Below are positions 1-6,396 of a stretch of 55,243 nucleotides of DNA, piece by piece; the first letter of the stretch is position 1; each line of letters begins with the position of its first letter. The DNA lies in IMG/VR virus record IMGVR_UViG_3300025669_000038, positions 1 to 55,243 of that record, one strand, 5' to 3'. The position numbers and the translations under genes were made by a program. The notes under the pieces were generated by a model, which worked only from the letters and a program-made list of their open reading frames with translations, was not told the DNA's origin and searched no databases. Source of the DNA: a virus.

Positions 1-126
1 ACAAGACCGTCTGGGCTGCATCCGAACAAGCCACTATCGTCAAGGCAGAATCCGACCTCATCAACCAGAACGTCTTGCTCCATTCCGTAGACTTGTCGGC
101 TTTCTTTCTCTCGCCGGATGCCTTCC
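1..126. repeat. Terminal direct overlap, left copy
   Basis: Bases 19-126 are identical to 55136-55243. Bases 1-18 match 55118-55135 except at 6, 9, 12 and 18. All four changes are third-codon positions in the nuclease gene and keep the amino acids. This is the overlap of a circular or circularly permuted genome, not two gene copies. Confidence 0.92.
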
Positions 127-323
127 GCGGTCGCACGTGATGAGTAACCTTCTTCAACGATCCCTGACATCCTCTGAGCTACTAGCGTATGCAGATAGCC
201 CTCTCGCGACTTCGATATCTCGCCCTTGCTGGTAATGATCTTGCTGAAGTTCGATGACGTAGGAACTCCGCACCGCTCGTCAAACCACTCTTGCGAACGC
301 TGCTCGCACATCAAGATCCTCAT
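1..323 (-). CDS. YqaJ-type recombination exonuclease, N-terminal part
   Basis: This is the N-terminal half of a YqaJ-family (lambda exonuclease-like) nuclease, which trims double-strand ends so that an annealing protein can load. The start ATG at 323 overlaps the stop of the annealing-protein gene in an ATGA. The frame reads MRILMCEQRSQEWFDERCG and then a PTSSNFSKIIT segment, the usual opening of this family. It stays open to base 1 and continues without a shift into the frame entering at 55243, which carries the catalytic motifs. The whole protein is about 200 residues, typical for YqaJ domains. The cut is only where the circular molecule was linearised. Family confidence is high. Confidence 0.85.
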   Translation of the reverse strand, partial: MRILMCEQRSQEWFDERCGVPTSSNFSKIITSKGEISKSREGYLHTLVAQRMSGIVEEGYSSRATAEGIRREKESRQVYGMEQDVLVDEVGFCLDDSGLFGCSPDGL

Positions 324-988
324 TTCGCATCCAGCTTTCTGAGCGTCTGCATGAAGCCCTCATGGACCGCCCCCGCTCCTGCAATTTGACATTCTTCCTT
401 GATCTGATCTGCGTGCGTCGGCCACCAATTCTTGAACTCTTCAACGTCGCGGTCTTCCGATGCCTTCTGGCAAGCAATCAACCACGTAGCGACCTTGTCA
501 CCATCGGCCGGGATGTTGTACTTCGATCCGTCCCACCGGCCGAAGTAGATGTCAGCACCGAATCCAAGCGCCTTACACGCAACGCTAATGGCATCTGTGA
601 CCGCCATCTTGAACCCTTCGTCGTTCGTGTAGGCGTGGTCTTTTTCCTTCTCGACTAGCTTGTTGCCGCCGATACCTAGGATTGCTTCAGACCATTCGCC
701 GCCAATCTTGACGTGCAGCTTGATCTCTGCGCTGCATATCACTTCGTGGCACGCGGCTTCTTCAAGATACTTACCTTGATCCGTCCACGTCCTGACGATC
801 TCATACCGCCATCCGAATCCGATGACGCCGAACAATTCGGTGAGTTTTTGGATTCGCCACATCGGGTTGATGTCACTCTTGCCGCTTATCCGGCCGCCGA
901 CAATCGTCTTCAGTGCATCTGCTGGCGGCTGATGGACCAAGTCCCACAGCTTCATGCCTTCCAGCAGCGTCGTTTTTGCGTCGCTCAT
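320..988 (-). CDS. Rad52-like single-strand annealing protein
   Basis: The product is 222 residues. It has a GGRISGKSDINPMWRI block, then GWRYEIV, IGGNKL, a TDAISVACKALG stretch and an ADIYFGRWDGSKY tail, a pattern I associate with phage Rad52/Sak-type annealing proteins. Such proteins pair complementary single strands and act with an exonuclease. The nuclease gene follows with an ATGA overlap, which is the standard two-component cassette. The start is set by GGAGGCACGA before ATG at 988, where ATG also overlaps the stop of a 37-codon upstream ORF. The exact subfamily (Sak, Sak3 or Erf-like) cannot be settled by eye. Confidence 0.8.
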   Translation of the reverse strand: MSDAKTTLLEGMKLWDLVHQPPADALKTIVGGRISGKSDINPMWRIQKLTELFGVIGFGWRYEIVRTWTDQGKYLEEAACHEVICSAEIKLHVKIGGEWSEAILGIGGNKLVEKEKDHAYTNDEGFKMAVTDAISVACKALGFGADIYFGRWDGSKYNIPADGDKVATWLIACQKASEDRDVEEFKNWWPTHADQIKEECQIAGAGAVHEGFMQTLRKLDAK

Positions 989-1098
989 TCGTGCCTCCTA
1001 GATAAAGAGACTGGGTATCCCATCTGAAGCAATCCGCGACCAATTCGCGAATTGGACGTTCCTAACTCTTCGTAGGGATACCCAATCAGTCTGCTCAT
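985..1098 (-). CDS. 37-residue upstream ORF coupled to the annealing protein
   Basis: A 37-codon ORF starts with ATG at 1098 after a good GGAGG site eight bases upstream. Its TGA overlaps the ATG of the annealing-protein gene (ATGA). The product begins MSRLIGYPYEELGT and ends in a basic SRRHE tail; I recognise no domain. It lies between the promoter at 1128-1160 and the annealing gene, so it would be the first translated frame of that transcript. It could be a real small protein or a leader peptide that couples translation. The nucleotide sequence holds nested inverted repeats. Confidence 0.55.
   Translation of the reverse strand: MSRLIGYPYEELGTSNSRIGRGLLQMGYPVSLSRRHE
1012..1084. repeat. Nested inverted repeats in the annealing-protein leader
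   Basis: The outer arms TGGGTATCCC (1012-1021) and GGGATACCCA (1075-1084) are perfect 10-bp complements. Between them lies a perfect 16-bp palindrome, CCAATTCGCGAATTGG (1040-1055). All of it falls inside the 37-codon upstream ORF, downstream of the promoter at 1128-1160. In RNA the arms could form a long hairpin reaching towards the ribosome site of the annealing gene. In DNA the central palindrome could be a protein site. No U tract follows, so it is not an intrinsic terminator. Confidence 0.6.
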
Positions 1099-1127
1099 TC
1101 GTCTAACCTCCGCAGATCAGATGATCC

Positions 1128-1160
1128 ATCCTATCATTTTTCGAGAGGTAGGTCAAGAGG
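1128..1160 (-). promoter_or_regulatory. Early promoter 1 with tandem CCTCTYGA element
   Basis: On the minus strand TTGACC (1151-1156) and TAGGAT (1128-1133) are separated by exactly 17 bp. CCTCTTGA (1153-1160) overlaps the -35, and CCTCTCGA (1141-1148) repeats it 12 bp later within the spacer. The same arrangement occurs at 3499-3531, 40088-40120 and 49850-49882. The -35 sits on the stop codon of the ATPase gene. Transcription would begin near 1121 and serve the 37-codon ORF, annealing protein, nuclease and SWIM protein. Confidence 0.75.
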
Positions 1161-2553
1161 CCTCTGCTTCCTTCTCCTCTTCTGCGGGACTGAGTTCTTC
1201 TGCCCTCAACGCCAGCATTTCCTTCTCTCCAACAACGTACCCGCCATCAATCAGTATTGAGACTTCTGGGCCATTCCCAACGCGCTCGATCCAGATATGG
1301 GCGTCATACTCCTTCGCCAGCGCGTACATCAATTCCATGTTCTTGTCATCCAATAGCGAGCCATCGTGAATCAGCATGATCGGCAGCATCGGCCTGTTCT
1401 CATCTGGGCAATCATCAGTCGTCGCTAGGGCTAATCCCATACCTACTGATACTCGCCACATCTCGGCCTGAGAACATTGCTCGAACGGGATCTCGTTGAA
1501 CGTCACGCCGGCATCGCCAAACCCAAGCCCTGCGACAGGGAACTTGGCCTTTTTCACCGCATCTGTTTTCTTCTGCACGAGAGCTTTAATCTCCGCAGTC
1601 AATGCAGCGGACTTCTCCGTAGCTGCGCTCAGAAACTCTATCTGGTTCTCATAGTCCGCGTTCTCGGATATCTTCGCGTTCAGTCCTTGTGCCCCTGAGA
1701 TCTTGTCTCGGATTTCGTCTTCGTCCTGATCAACCAAATCATCGATAGCTAGAGCTCCGGCATTGCGTTTCTTCGTTGCCGCGTCAAGCGCGCGTTGCTT
1801 ATCAGCTAACAGTTTTTCCGCTTTAGCCACATTACTCTCAAGCGTATCAACATCACGCAGTATCGAGTCCACAGTCAACGCCAGATTCTTTTGCTCGCTG
1901 CGCTTTCCCTCGTTCGTGGCATTCACGTTCTGGCGAGATGACAGCTCATCCATCAAGTCGCTGACGGACACCATCAGTACCGGCGCATCGTCGTGGAATG
2001 TCATCTCCTCGAAGACGGCTTTCAGGGCAACGGCTTCCTTATTGACGGTGGTTCGTTCTGCATACTTCGCAGCTCGTTGTTCTTCGAGCTTCGACGTATC
2101 AACGCCCGTCAGCATCTTCAGGGTTTCCAACTGCTTCGGCGGTTTCTGATTCACAAACGCCAAAGGATCGAACGTGAGGATCCCAACCAGTTCATCGAGG
2201 ACGTCTTGGGGTGAGTTCGGCTCCCATCCTTCGCTGTTCGTGACCTTCAGATACGAATTCGTCAACGTAAATGTCCGAGTGACAATCAGCCACGGTTTCC
2301 ACGTCTTATTTACTTTCTTTGAGATCGTCACCCCGATAGAAGCGTGATCCTCACCGTCTCGTATCGGCTTCTTAGGGCAAAGAGCCATGCCACCCAACGC
2401 ATACGAAATACAGTCAATCGTCGATGATTTCCCAGCTGCGTTCTCTCCACCAATCACAATCACGTTCTCGCCTTCTGGCGGCGTGATGTCGATAGCGTGA
2501 ATTCGCTTGATGTTCTCGGCCACTAACCTTGTGACTCGAACGGTTTCGCGCAT
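1153..2553 (-). CDS. SbcC/RecF-like AAA ATPase with central coiled coil
   Basis: The 466-residue product has a Walker A motif GGENAAGKSS near residue 37, a long charged coiled-coil-like middle (roughly residues 150-320), a signature-like CSQAEMWRVSVGMGLAL segment near 355 and a Walker B-like LPIMLIHDGSLLD near 395. This is the head-coil-head plan of SMC/RecN/SbcC ATPases. It precedes the annealing protein and nuclease, so a role in recombination or end processing is likely. The start follows GAGGAGG with eight-base spacing. The coil is short compared with cellular SbcC. The exact reaction is unknown. Confidence 0.8.
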   Translation of the reverse strand: MRETVRVTRLVAENIKRIHAIDITPPEGENVIVIGGENAAGKSSTIDCISYALGGMALCPKKPIRDGEDHASIGVTISKKVNKTWKPWLIVTRTFTLTNSYLKVTNSEGWEPNSPQDVLDELVGILTFDPLAFVNQKPPKQLETLKMLTGVDTSKLEEQRAAKYAERTTVNKEAVALKAVFEEMTFHDDAPVLMVSVSDLMDELSSRQNVNATNEGKRSEQKNLALTVDSILRDVDTLESNVAKAEKLLADKQRALDAATKKRNAGALAIDDLVDQDEDEIRDKISGAQGLNAKISENADYENQIEFLSAATEKSAALTAEIKALVQKKTDAVKKAKFPVAGLGFGDAGVTFNEIPFEQCSQAEMWRVSVGMGLALATTDDCPDENRPMLPIMLIHDGSLLDDKNMELMYALAKEYDAHIWIERVGNGPEVSILIDGGYVVGEKEMLALRAEELSPAEEEKEAEAS

Positions 2554-2618
2554 TTCATTTCCTCCTCTTTTCTCCGCTCGCTTGCCTCGTCGGACACAGA
2601 TACGAGCCTACTGTGTGA

Positions 2619-2644
2619 CGATCCCGCCCCGGAGAGCAGGATCG
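2619..2644 (-). other. Hairpin upstream of the ATPase gene
   Basis: CGATCCTGC (minus strand) pairs with GCGGGATCG over an 8-base loop, a 9-bp stem with one G-U pair. It lies in the 97-bp gap between the zinc-finger gene and the ATPase gene. No U run follows, so it is probably a processing or stability element in the mRNA. It may also have no function. Confidence 0.35.
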
Positions 2645-2650
2645 TTTCGG

Positions 2651-3457
2651 CTAGGGTGCTGAACACAGGCCGGGAGGAAAATCGGCACACCCTATCCCCT
2701 CTACTAGCTCTTTCTCCCACGTCACGTCTTGCTCATCGAGATACTGCGATACGTCAAACCAAATCTTGAAGCTGTTCCAGACAGTCTGCCATCGTTCGTC
2801 CGGCTTGATCGCTTTCAGGTCAACCAGGCGAATCGCATGGCGAACCATTGCAGCTCGCAACTTCTCGATGTCTTCAGGCCAGGTGAAATTTGACAGGCTC
2901 GCTATCATCCCGTCTGACAGGTCTCTGATGTCTTGAACGACCTTCGCTTCGCTCCGACCTCGCCGATGTACCAGCTCTTCTGCAAACTCTTCTGTCGGCA
3001 CAAACACGTGACATCCTTCGGCCGTTGGATCTTCACATGCCTCGAGCCCGTTGTTGAATTTCACACAGTTTCCGCAGATGCCCCAGCCTTCTAGATTCAC
3101 GATTTCAATCCCAGCGGGCGCAGGCTTTATGGCGTCAGCCAGTACCCGCTTGCCTGTTCCGCCGCATTCGCCGCAAACGCACGGCACATCTTCGACCGCG
3201 AATCCGCTTCCTCCTCGTTCCTTCTCGTACTCGCCGGTGCCATCACACGCTTCGCAGATCTCATATCCCCGGTTCGCCATCCACGCGTCGAGCGAATCTT
3301 TAGCCTCGCCCCACGACATACCGAACGATTCCATGAGAGCCGGAATTGCAGCAATCATGTTTCCAGCCCAGGACCCCGCCCTACCAGCCTTGAAGCCGTC
3401 GAGGAATAGCGCGGAATAATACGGCCAATTTTCTGGCCTGGCTCGTGATTCGCTCAT
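2651..3457 (-). CDS. DnaJ-type zinc-finger protein of unknown function
   Basis: The 268-residue product carries a CEACDGTGEY ... CVCGECGGTGKR pair near residues 70-105, the CxxCxGxG pattern of the DnaJ cysteine-rich zinc finger. A second cysteine group (CGNC ... CED ... C) follows near 130-150. There is no J domain, so it is not a DnaJ chaperone. The start at 3457 follows GGAGG and lies about 35 nt after the predicted start of early promoter 2. It is the first gene of the unit leading into the ATPase and recombination genes. Function is unknown. Confidence 0.65.
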   Translation of the reverse strand: MSESRARPENWPYYSALFLDGFKAGRAGSWAGNMIAAIPALMESFGMSWGEAKDSLDAWMANRGYEICEACDGTGEYEKERGGSGFAVEDVPCVCGECGGTGKRVLADAIKPAPAGIEIVNLEGWGICGNCVKFNNGLEACEDPTAEGCHVFVPTEEFAEELVHRRGRSEAKVVQDIRDLSDGMIASLSNFTWPEDIEKLRAAMVRHAIRLVDLKAIKPDERWQTVWNSFKIWFDVSQYLDEQDVTWEKELVEGIGCADFPPGLCSAP

Positions 3458-3498
3458 TTCGTTTTCCTCCTGTTGTCTGTTCCCTGTGTCCATGACTT

Positions 3499-3531
3499 AC
3501 CTTAGCACGTTTCGAGAGGTTTGTCAAGAGG
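3499..3531 (-). promoter_or_regulatory. Early promoter 2 with tandem CCTCTYGA element
   Basis: TTGACA (3522-3527) and TAAGGT (3499-3504) are 17 bp apart on the minus strand. CCTCTTGA (3524-3531) and CCTCTCGA (3512-3519) form the 12-bp-period direct repeat shared by four promoters. Transcription would start near 3492 and read into the zinc-finger gene at 3457 and the ATPase gene. Confidence 0.78.
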
Positions 3532-3560
3532 AAGCAGCAAAGGATTTGCAAAGGGTTATC

Positions 3561-3592
3561 AAACAGAAAAGCCCGTCCGCGAACGAACGAGC
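3561..3592 (-). terminator. Intrinsic terminator with UUCG loop
   Basis: On the minus strand GCTCGTTCG (3584-3592) pairs with CGGACGGGC (3571-3579) around a TTCG tetraloop, a 9-bp stem with two G-U pairs. TTTTCTGTTT follows directly. This is a textbook Rho-independent terminator. It lies about 50 bp downstream of the -10 at 3650-3655 and before early promoter 2, so it would end a very short transcript and also insulate the early unit from late read-through. Confidence 0.8.
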
Positions 3593-3643
3593 CTTCCCTG
3601 AATGAGCGAAACACGCACTACGCTGGAAGAAGTACGGGTTTAC
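3561..3643 (-). ncRNA. Candidate small RNA of about 80 nt
   Basis: A promoter with 17-bp spacing (3650-3678) and an intrinsic terminator (3561-3592) bracket about 80 nt with no usable ORF. Apart from the terminator, CTTCC near the 5' part can pair with GGAAG and AGCG with CGCT, giving an internal stem before the terminator hairpin. Its place between the last late genes and the first early promoter suits a regulatory RNA. It could also be a short attenuated transcript, like the short RNA made from the lambda late promoter before antitermination. No RNA family is recognised. Confidence 0.55.
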
Positions 3644-3649
3644 CCGGAC

Positions 3650-3678
3650 ATCATAGCACAGCTCTGTCTTGCGGTCAA
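3650..3678 (-). promoter_or_regulatory. Sigma70-like promoter for the short RNA
   Basis: TTGACC (3673-3678) and TATGAT (3650-3655) on the minus strand are separated by 17 bp. It lacks the CCTCTYGA repeat of the early promoters. The predicted start is near 3643, followed within about 80 nt by a strong terminator. Confidence 0.6.
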
Positions 3679-3801
3679 CACACAACTCTTGCAGTCATCG
3701 TCCGTACGGCCCCATTGCCTTCGTATAGGGTTGTAGGTGTAATTGCCCGGTTGAAGACGTTTACGACCCCGCTAACTTCCTCGTGGGGGCTCATGGCAAG
3801 G

Positions 3802-3894
3802 CTATAGATTCCCGGTTGTCAACAACCCGAGGAATATCCCAATCACAATACCGATCAGCGCTGCAATGATCCCTTCAAGCATCCACCAGATCAC
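3802..3894 (-). CDS. 30-residue single-pass membrane peptide
   Basis: A GTG at 3894 overlaps the TGA of the lipoprotein gene (GTGA). The product begins MIWWMLEG and then has one uninterrupted hydrophobic helix rich in Ile, Leu and Gly before a short TTGNL tail. Coupled translation with the lipoprotein and its place at the end of the late genes suggest a role at the membrane. It could be a lysis accessory, a spanin-like partner or a superinfection factor. A longer reading from an upstream in-frame GTG is possible. It is too short for confident family assignment. Confidence 0.55.
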   Translation of the reverse strand: MIWWMLEGIIAALIGIVIGIFLGLLTTGNL

Positions 3895-4739
3895 AGCACG
3901 CTCGAAGGCGTCTGAACTGATCCACACCCGATGTACGGGTTGGCCGGTATCATCTGAACGTCCAGCGTTGTAGCACCTTGCTCATCTTCCCACGTTGTCG
4001 TGATTGTTACGTCTGTGCCTTGCCGCGTATCTGTCGGCCACTTCAATCCGCATGTAGCGCCTCCAGGATAGCCAGACACCCCCCAGTCAGGCGGCGAGTA
4101 TGGAAGCATCGTAGGATTAGAACTGTGACTGTCGATGAACAAACCCCACCCCTGAATGAACATGAAGGCATTGTAGATCATCCGCCCAGTGTCAAGCCTG
4201 ACGTGATACTCTTCGATCGTGCCATCCCACGGGAACGCCCCAGTATAAGGAGGGCAGAACACGGCAAGCCCTCCGTATATCCCCCACTCGACTGTGGCGT
4301 CAATTAGTTTGATGGGCCCACCTTCAGGATCGTAGGCGCGGGGATAGGTTATGATGTACCGTTCCCTCGCGTGCAGTGTCCACTGATTAGTGATGAAGTT
4401 GATAACAAGCCGCCCAGGGACAGGGCCAGTATTGCGAAGCCAGATCGTCTCAGTAGTCGTCTGTGAATCGCTGCCATCGAACCAAACTACCGTCACATCA
4501 GTTGGCAGCGCATTGATGGTAACGATCAGCGTGTTGTTGGTCTGAGTGTACGTCTTGCCTTCAACTGAGAACGTATATTGCCCTCCCGTCACACCAAGCG
4601 CAATCAAGGTCACTTCGCATGGCGGGTAGGAGGAATCGGGAACGGACAGAGTAAGCGTGCTGACTGTGCTTGTAGGGAAACACCCAGCCAACCAGCCGAG
4701 TGGAACAATTAACAGGAAAAGTAGAAGTATTCGCTTCAT
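3891..4739 (-). CDS. Secreted lipoprotein, beta-rich
   Basis: The start chosen at 4739 follows GGAGGTGCGGA and gives MKRILLLFLLIVPLGWLAGC, a lipoprotein signal peptide with lipobox LAGC. The mature part (about 260 residues) is rich in Thr, Val, aromatic residues and short beta-like stretches, with an immunoglobulin-like look near residues 30-110. It should be lipid-anchored and exported. I recognise no family. With the barrel-like protein upstream it may alter the host envelope, for example in superinfection exclusion, or act as part of lysis. Confidence 0.7.
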   Translation of the reverse strand: MKRILLLFLLIVPLGWLAGCFPTSTVSTLTLSVPDSSYPPCEVTLIALGVTGGQYTFSVEGKTYTQTNNTLIVTINALPTDVTVVWFDGSDSQTTTETIWLRNTGPVPGRLVINFITNQWTLHARERYIITYPRAYDPEGGPIKLIDATVEWGIYGGLAVFCPPYTGAFPWDGTIEEYHVRLDTGRMIYNAFMFIQGWGLFIDSHSSNPTMLPYSPPDWGVSGYPGGATCGLKWPTDTRQGTDVTITTTWEDEQGATTLDVQMIPANPYIGCGSVQTPSSVL

Positions 4740-4765
4740 TCCGCACCTCCAAGTACGAGAACGCG

Positions 4766-4791
4766 CGCGGGGCAACTCGTATTACCCCGCG
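4766..4791 (-). other. GC-rich hairpin before the lipoprotein gene
   Basis: CGCGGGG (minus strand) pairs perfectly with CCCCGCG over a 12-base loop in the 88-bp gap between the barrel-like gene and the lipoprotein gene. No U tract follows, so it is more likely an mRNA stability or processing element than a terminator. Confidence 0.4.
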
Positions 4792-4827
4792 ACTGCGCAA
4801 GGAGGGCAACCTTCATCAGGCTGCCTT

Positions 4828-5352
4828 TTACAGATCGATGTCGAAGTCAATCCTCAGACCGAACAACGGGCGCAATAGCCAGTTGCTCGTGGATACCTGC
4901 CACGGGATATTCAGCCCGGCCCATATCTCGAGCGGACCAACATACCCGGACGTCATGAATCTAGGAACCAAGGCCACCATTAGAATGTCCGCCGGATAGT
5001 TCATGTTGTAGGTGATGTCGCACGCGAATGTAATCTCGCATCCGTAGATGAGCGTTCCTGCCGTGTTGACGATCGCCTGTTGGTCGAATCCGATGTTTGA
5101 TTCAAACCCCAAACCCATGTCGTTGTCTGAGTCTAGAAGATCGGCGTCGTCATACGTAAATCCGACGTTGATAAACCACGCAGGCGAAAGCATCCCCTCG
5201 AGCGTAATCCCTGCATCCAGAGTGGGCGATGGTACAACGCCGCCGACAATCTCAGGAACGTTCACCTCAACCCACGGATTCAAACTCGGCCCTGCGAAAG
5301 CGACCGCCGACATTGCCAACATCAAAAGCGATAGAACTAATGCCTTTTTCAT
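4828..5352 (-). CDS. Signal-peptide outer-membrane-like protein
   Basis: The 174-residue product starts with MKKALVLSLLMLAMSAVAFAG, a classical signal peptide with an AFA cleavage site. The rest alternates polar and hydrophobic residues with many aromatic and acidic positions (INVGFTYDDAD, LRPLFGLRIDFDIDL) and ends in hydrophobic strand-like residues. This looks like a small beta-barrel of the outer membrane. Its ATG overlaps the stop of the preceding gene. A phage-coded outer-membrane protein implies a diderm host. Receptor masking is a plausible role but is inferred. Confidence 0.6.
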   Translation of the reverse strand: MKKALVLSLLMLAMSAVAFAGPSLNPWVEVNVPEIVGGVVPSPTLDAGITLEGMLSPAWFINVGFTYDDADLLDSDNDMGLGFESNIGFDQQAIVNTAGTLIYGCEITFACDITYNMNYPADILMVALVPRFMTSGYVGPLEIWAGLNIPWQVSTSNWLLRPLFGLRIDFDIDL

Positions 5353-5573
5353 TGTGTTGCCTCCTGCTCTTCGTCGTCGTCTGGAATGTCAAGAGCCTTC
5401 CGAATTCCAGCAACAAACCTATCGTCGAGAGTGTTGTCCGTTCGCGCTGCCAGCTCCTCAAGGCCATCAAGGATCATGTCCGCGAACGACCTCCAATTTT
5501 CCTTTGTGACAAAGTGGCTAATTGCGCCACCAATCACATCATTGAGAACCTTCTTCTTGAGCCATGTAAACAT
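5349..5573 (-). CDS. Small amphipathic protein near the holin-like gene
   Basis: The 74-residue product begins MFTWLKKKVLNDVIGGAISH and ends in an acidic DDDEEQEATQ tail. It looks mostly helical, with an amphipathic N-terminus that could lie on a membrane. It sits between the holin-like gene and the signal-peptide protein, with an ATGA overlap to the latter. I recognise no family. A role in lysis or membrane association is inferred from position only. Confidence 0.55.
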   Translation of the reverse strand: MFTWLKKKVLNDVIGGAISHFVTKENWRSFADMILDGLEELAARTDNTLDDRFVAGIRKALDIPDDDEEQEATQ

Positions 5574-5611
5574 GTTTCCGCTCCTTTTCGTGGATCGGCC
5601 CTAGCGTATCG

Positions 5612-5869
5612 TCACGCTTTAGTCAACCCGTACTGTATCGCCATGAACGCCAAAGCCCCGGCCGCCGACAGAAACGTAGTCAGCATCAAGATAACCAGCG
5701 CCCACAACTGCTTCCTGATCGTATCCAAGGCTCCGTTTTGAATCGTTTGATAGGTCTTCAGGTTTGACACTTCTACTGATATGGCCGCGCCCTGAGCGCA
5801 TTCTTCCCGCCTCTCATGCCCTGTGTAGTCCCTCGTCAGGCTCCGTCCGTTTGTCATCAGCTTCGCCAT
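5612..5869 (-). CDS. Holin-like protein (XhlA-type pattern)
   Basis: The 85-residue frame has a polar N-terminus, then SNLKTYQTIQNGALDTIRKQ and a C-terminal hydrophobic helix WALVILMLTTFLSAAG. An amphipathic segment followed by one membrane span near the C-terminus resembles XhlA-type holin or hemolysin proteins. It overlaps the upstream gene by 56 bases if ATG at 5869 is used. ATG at 5857 or a GTG at 5770 just before SNLKTY are alternatives. It is the best holin candidate in the window, though no endolysin stands beside it. Confidence 0.55.
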   Translation of the reverse strand: MAKLMTNGRSLTRDYTGHERREECAQGAAISVEVSNLKTYQTIQNGALDTIRKQLWALVILMLTTFLSAAGALAFMAIQYGLTKA

Positions 5870-6299
5870 CCTTCTCTATGATCGGGTCAAGCCCTAGAAG
5901 TATTGACGGCAAAACCGTAACCGGCTCTCCGTCTTTCCCTTTGTATGCATTCCCTGAAGCTCTCAACGTAAGCAGGTCAAGCGAGATAGGATTGATGTCC
6001 AGCTCAACATCCTCGTTCACTAGAATGGAGAATGCCTTTCCGAACTTCTCTTGCTCGCCTTCGTCGAACTTCACTGGGCCATTCGGCGTACCGTCTTCAG
6101 TTACCAACTTGCCGTCTTCCGTCTGGCCGAACTCATTCAGCAGTTGAATCCTACGCGCTTCAAATGCCTTCTGTGCAAGTCCGACCTTCTTCGCAACCTT
6201 CATCAGCTTGTACGCCGCGCTTATCTCAAGCGGGATGGCACTCACGATAGCGCCTAGTGAGTCTGCCAATTGTTTGATGTTGCCCGCAAGTATCTTCAC
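5814..6299 (-). CDS. DUF1617-like phage protein
   Basis: The 161-residue product starts with GTG after GGGAGGGAAC. It has a helical N-terminal half (IPLEISAAYKLMKVAKKVG ... RRIQLLNEFG), a short acidic linker and a segment EDVELDINPISLDLL. This pattern resembles the small phage proteins grouped as DUF1617, often encoded near holins at the end of late operons. No function is known for that family. Assignment is by eye and only moderate. Confidence 0.5.
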   Translation of the reverse strand: MKILAGNIKQLADSLGAIVSAIPLEISAAYKLMKVAKKVGLAQKAFEARRIQLLNEFGQTEDGKLVTEDGTPNGPVKFDEGEQEKFGKAFSILVNEDVELDINPISLDLLTLRASGNAYKGKDGEPVTVLPSILLGLDPIIEKDGEADDKRTEPDEGLHRA

Positions 6300-6309
6300 G
6301 TTCCCTCCC

Positions 6310-6396
6310 TCAGATTTTCCAGCTAAACGTTACGAACGACCATTGTTCATATCTATCCCATTGTATAGAACTGCCATCCCCGTTCAAAATATTCAC
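6310..6396 (-). CDS. 28-residue coupled ORF after the tail-fibre gene
   Basis: The GTG start at 6396 shares its first G with the TAG stop of the fibre gene (TAGTG). The frame runs 28 codons to a TGA at 6310. The product is rich in Trp and aromatic residues (QWDRYEQWSFVTFSWKI) and matches nothing I know. Tight coupling is the main support. Confidence 0.35.
   Translation of the reverse strand: MNILNGDGSSIQWDRYEQWSFVTFSWKI

Noticed and set aside
280-477. 65-codon minus-strand ORF at the annealing/nuclease boundary
   Set aside because: It is out of frame with both real genes and has no ribosome site.
3679-3801. Gap between the 30-residue peptide and the short-RNA promoter
   Set aside because: There is no ribosome site with a sensible frame and no hairpin with a U tract; nothing is called there.
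5610-5650. TTGACT-17-TAGGGC before 5349-5573
   Set aside because: The -10 is too poor and the gene is tightly packed in the late operon.
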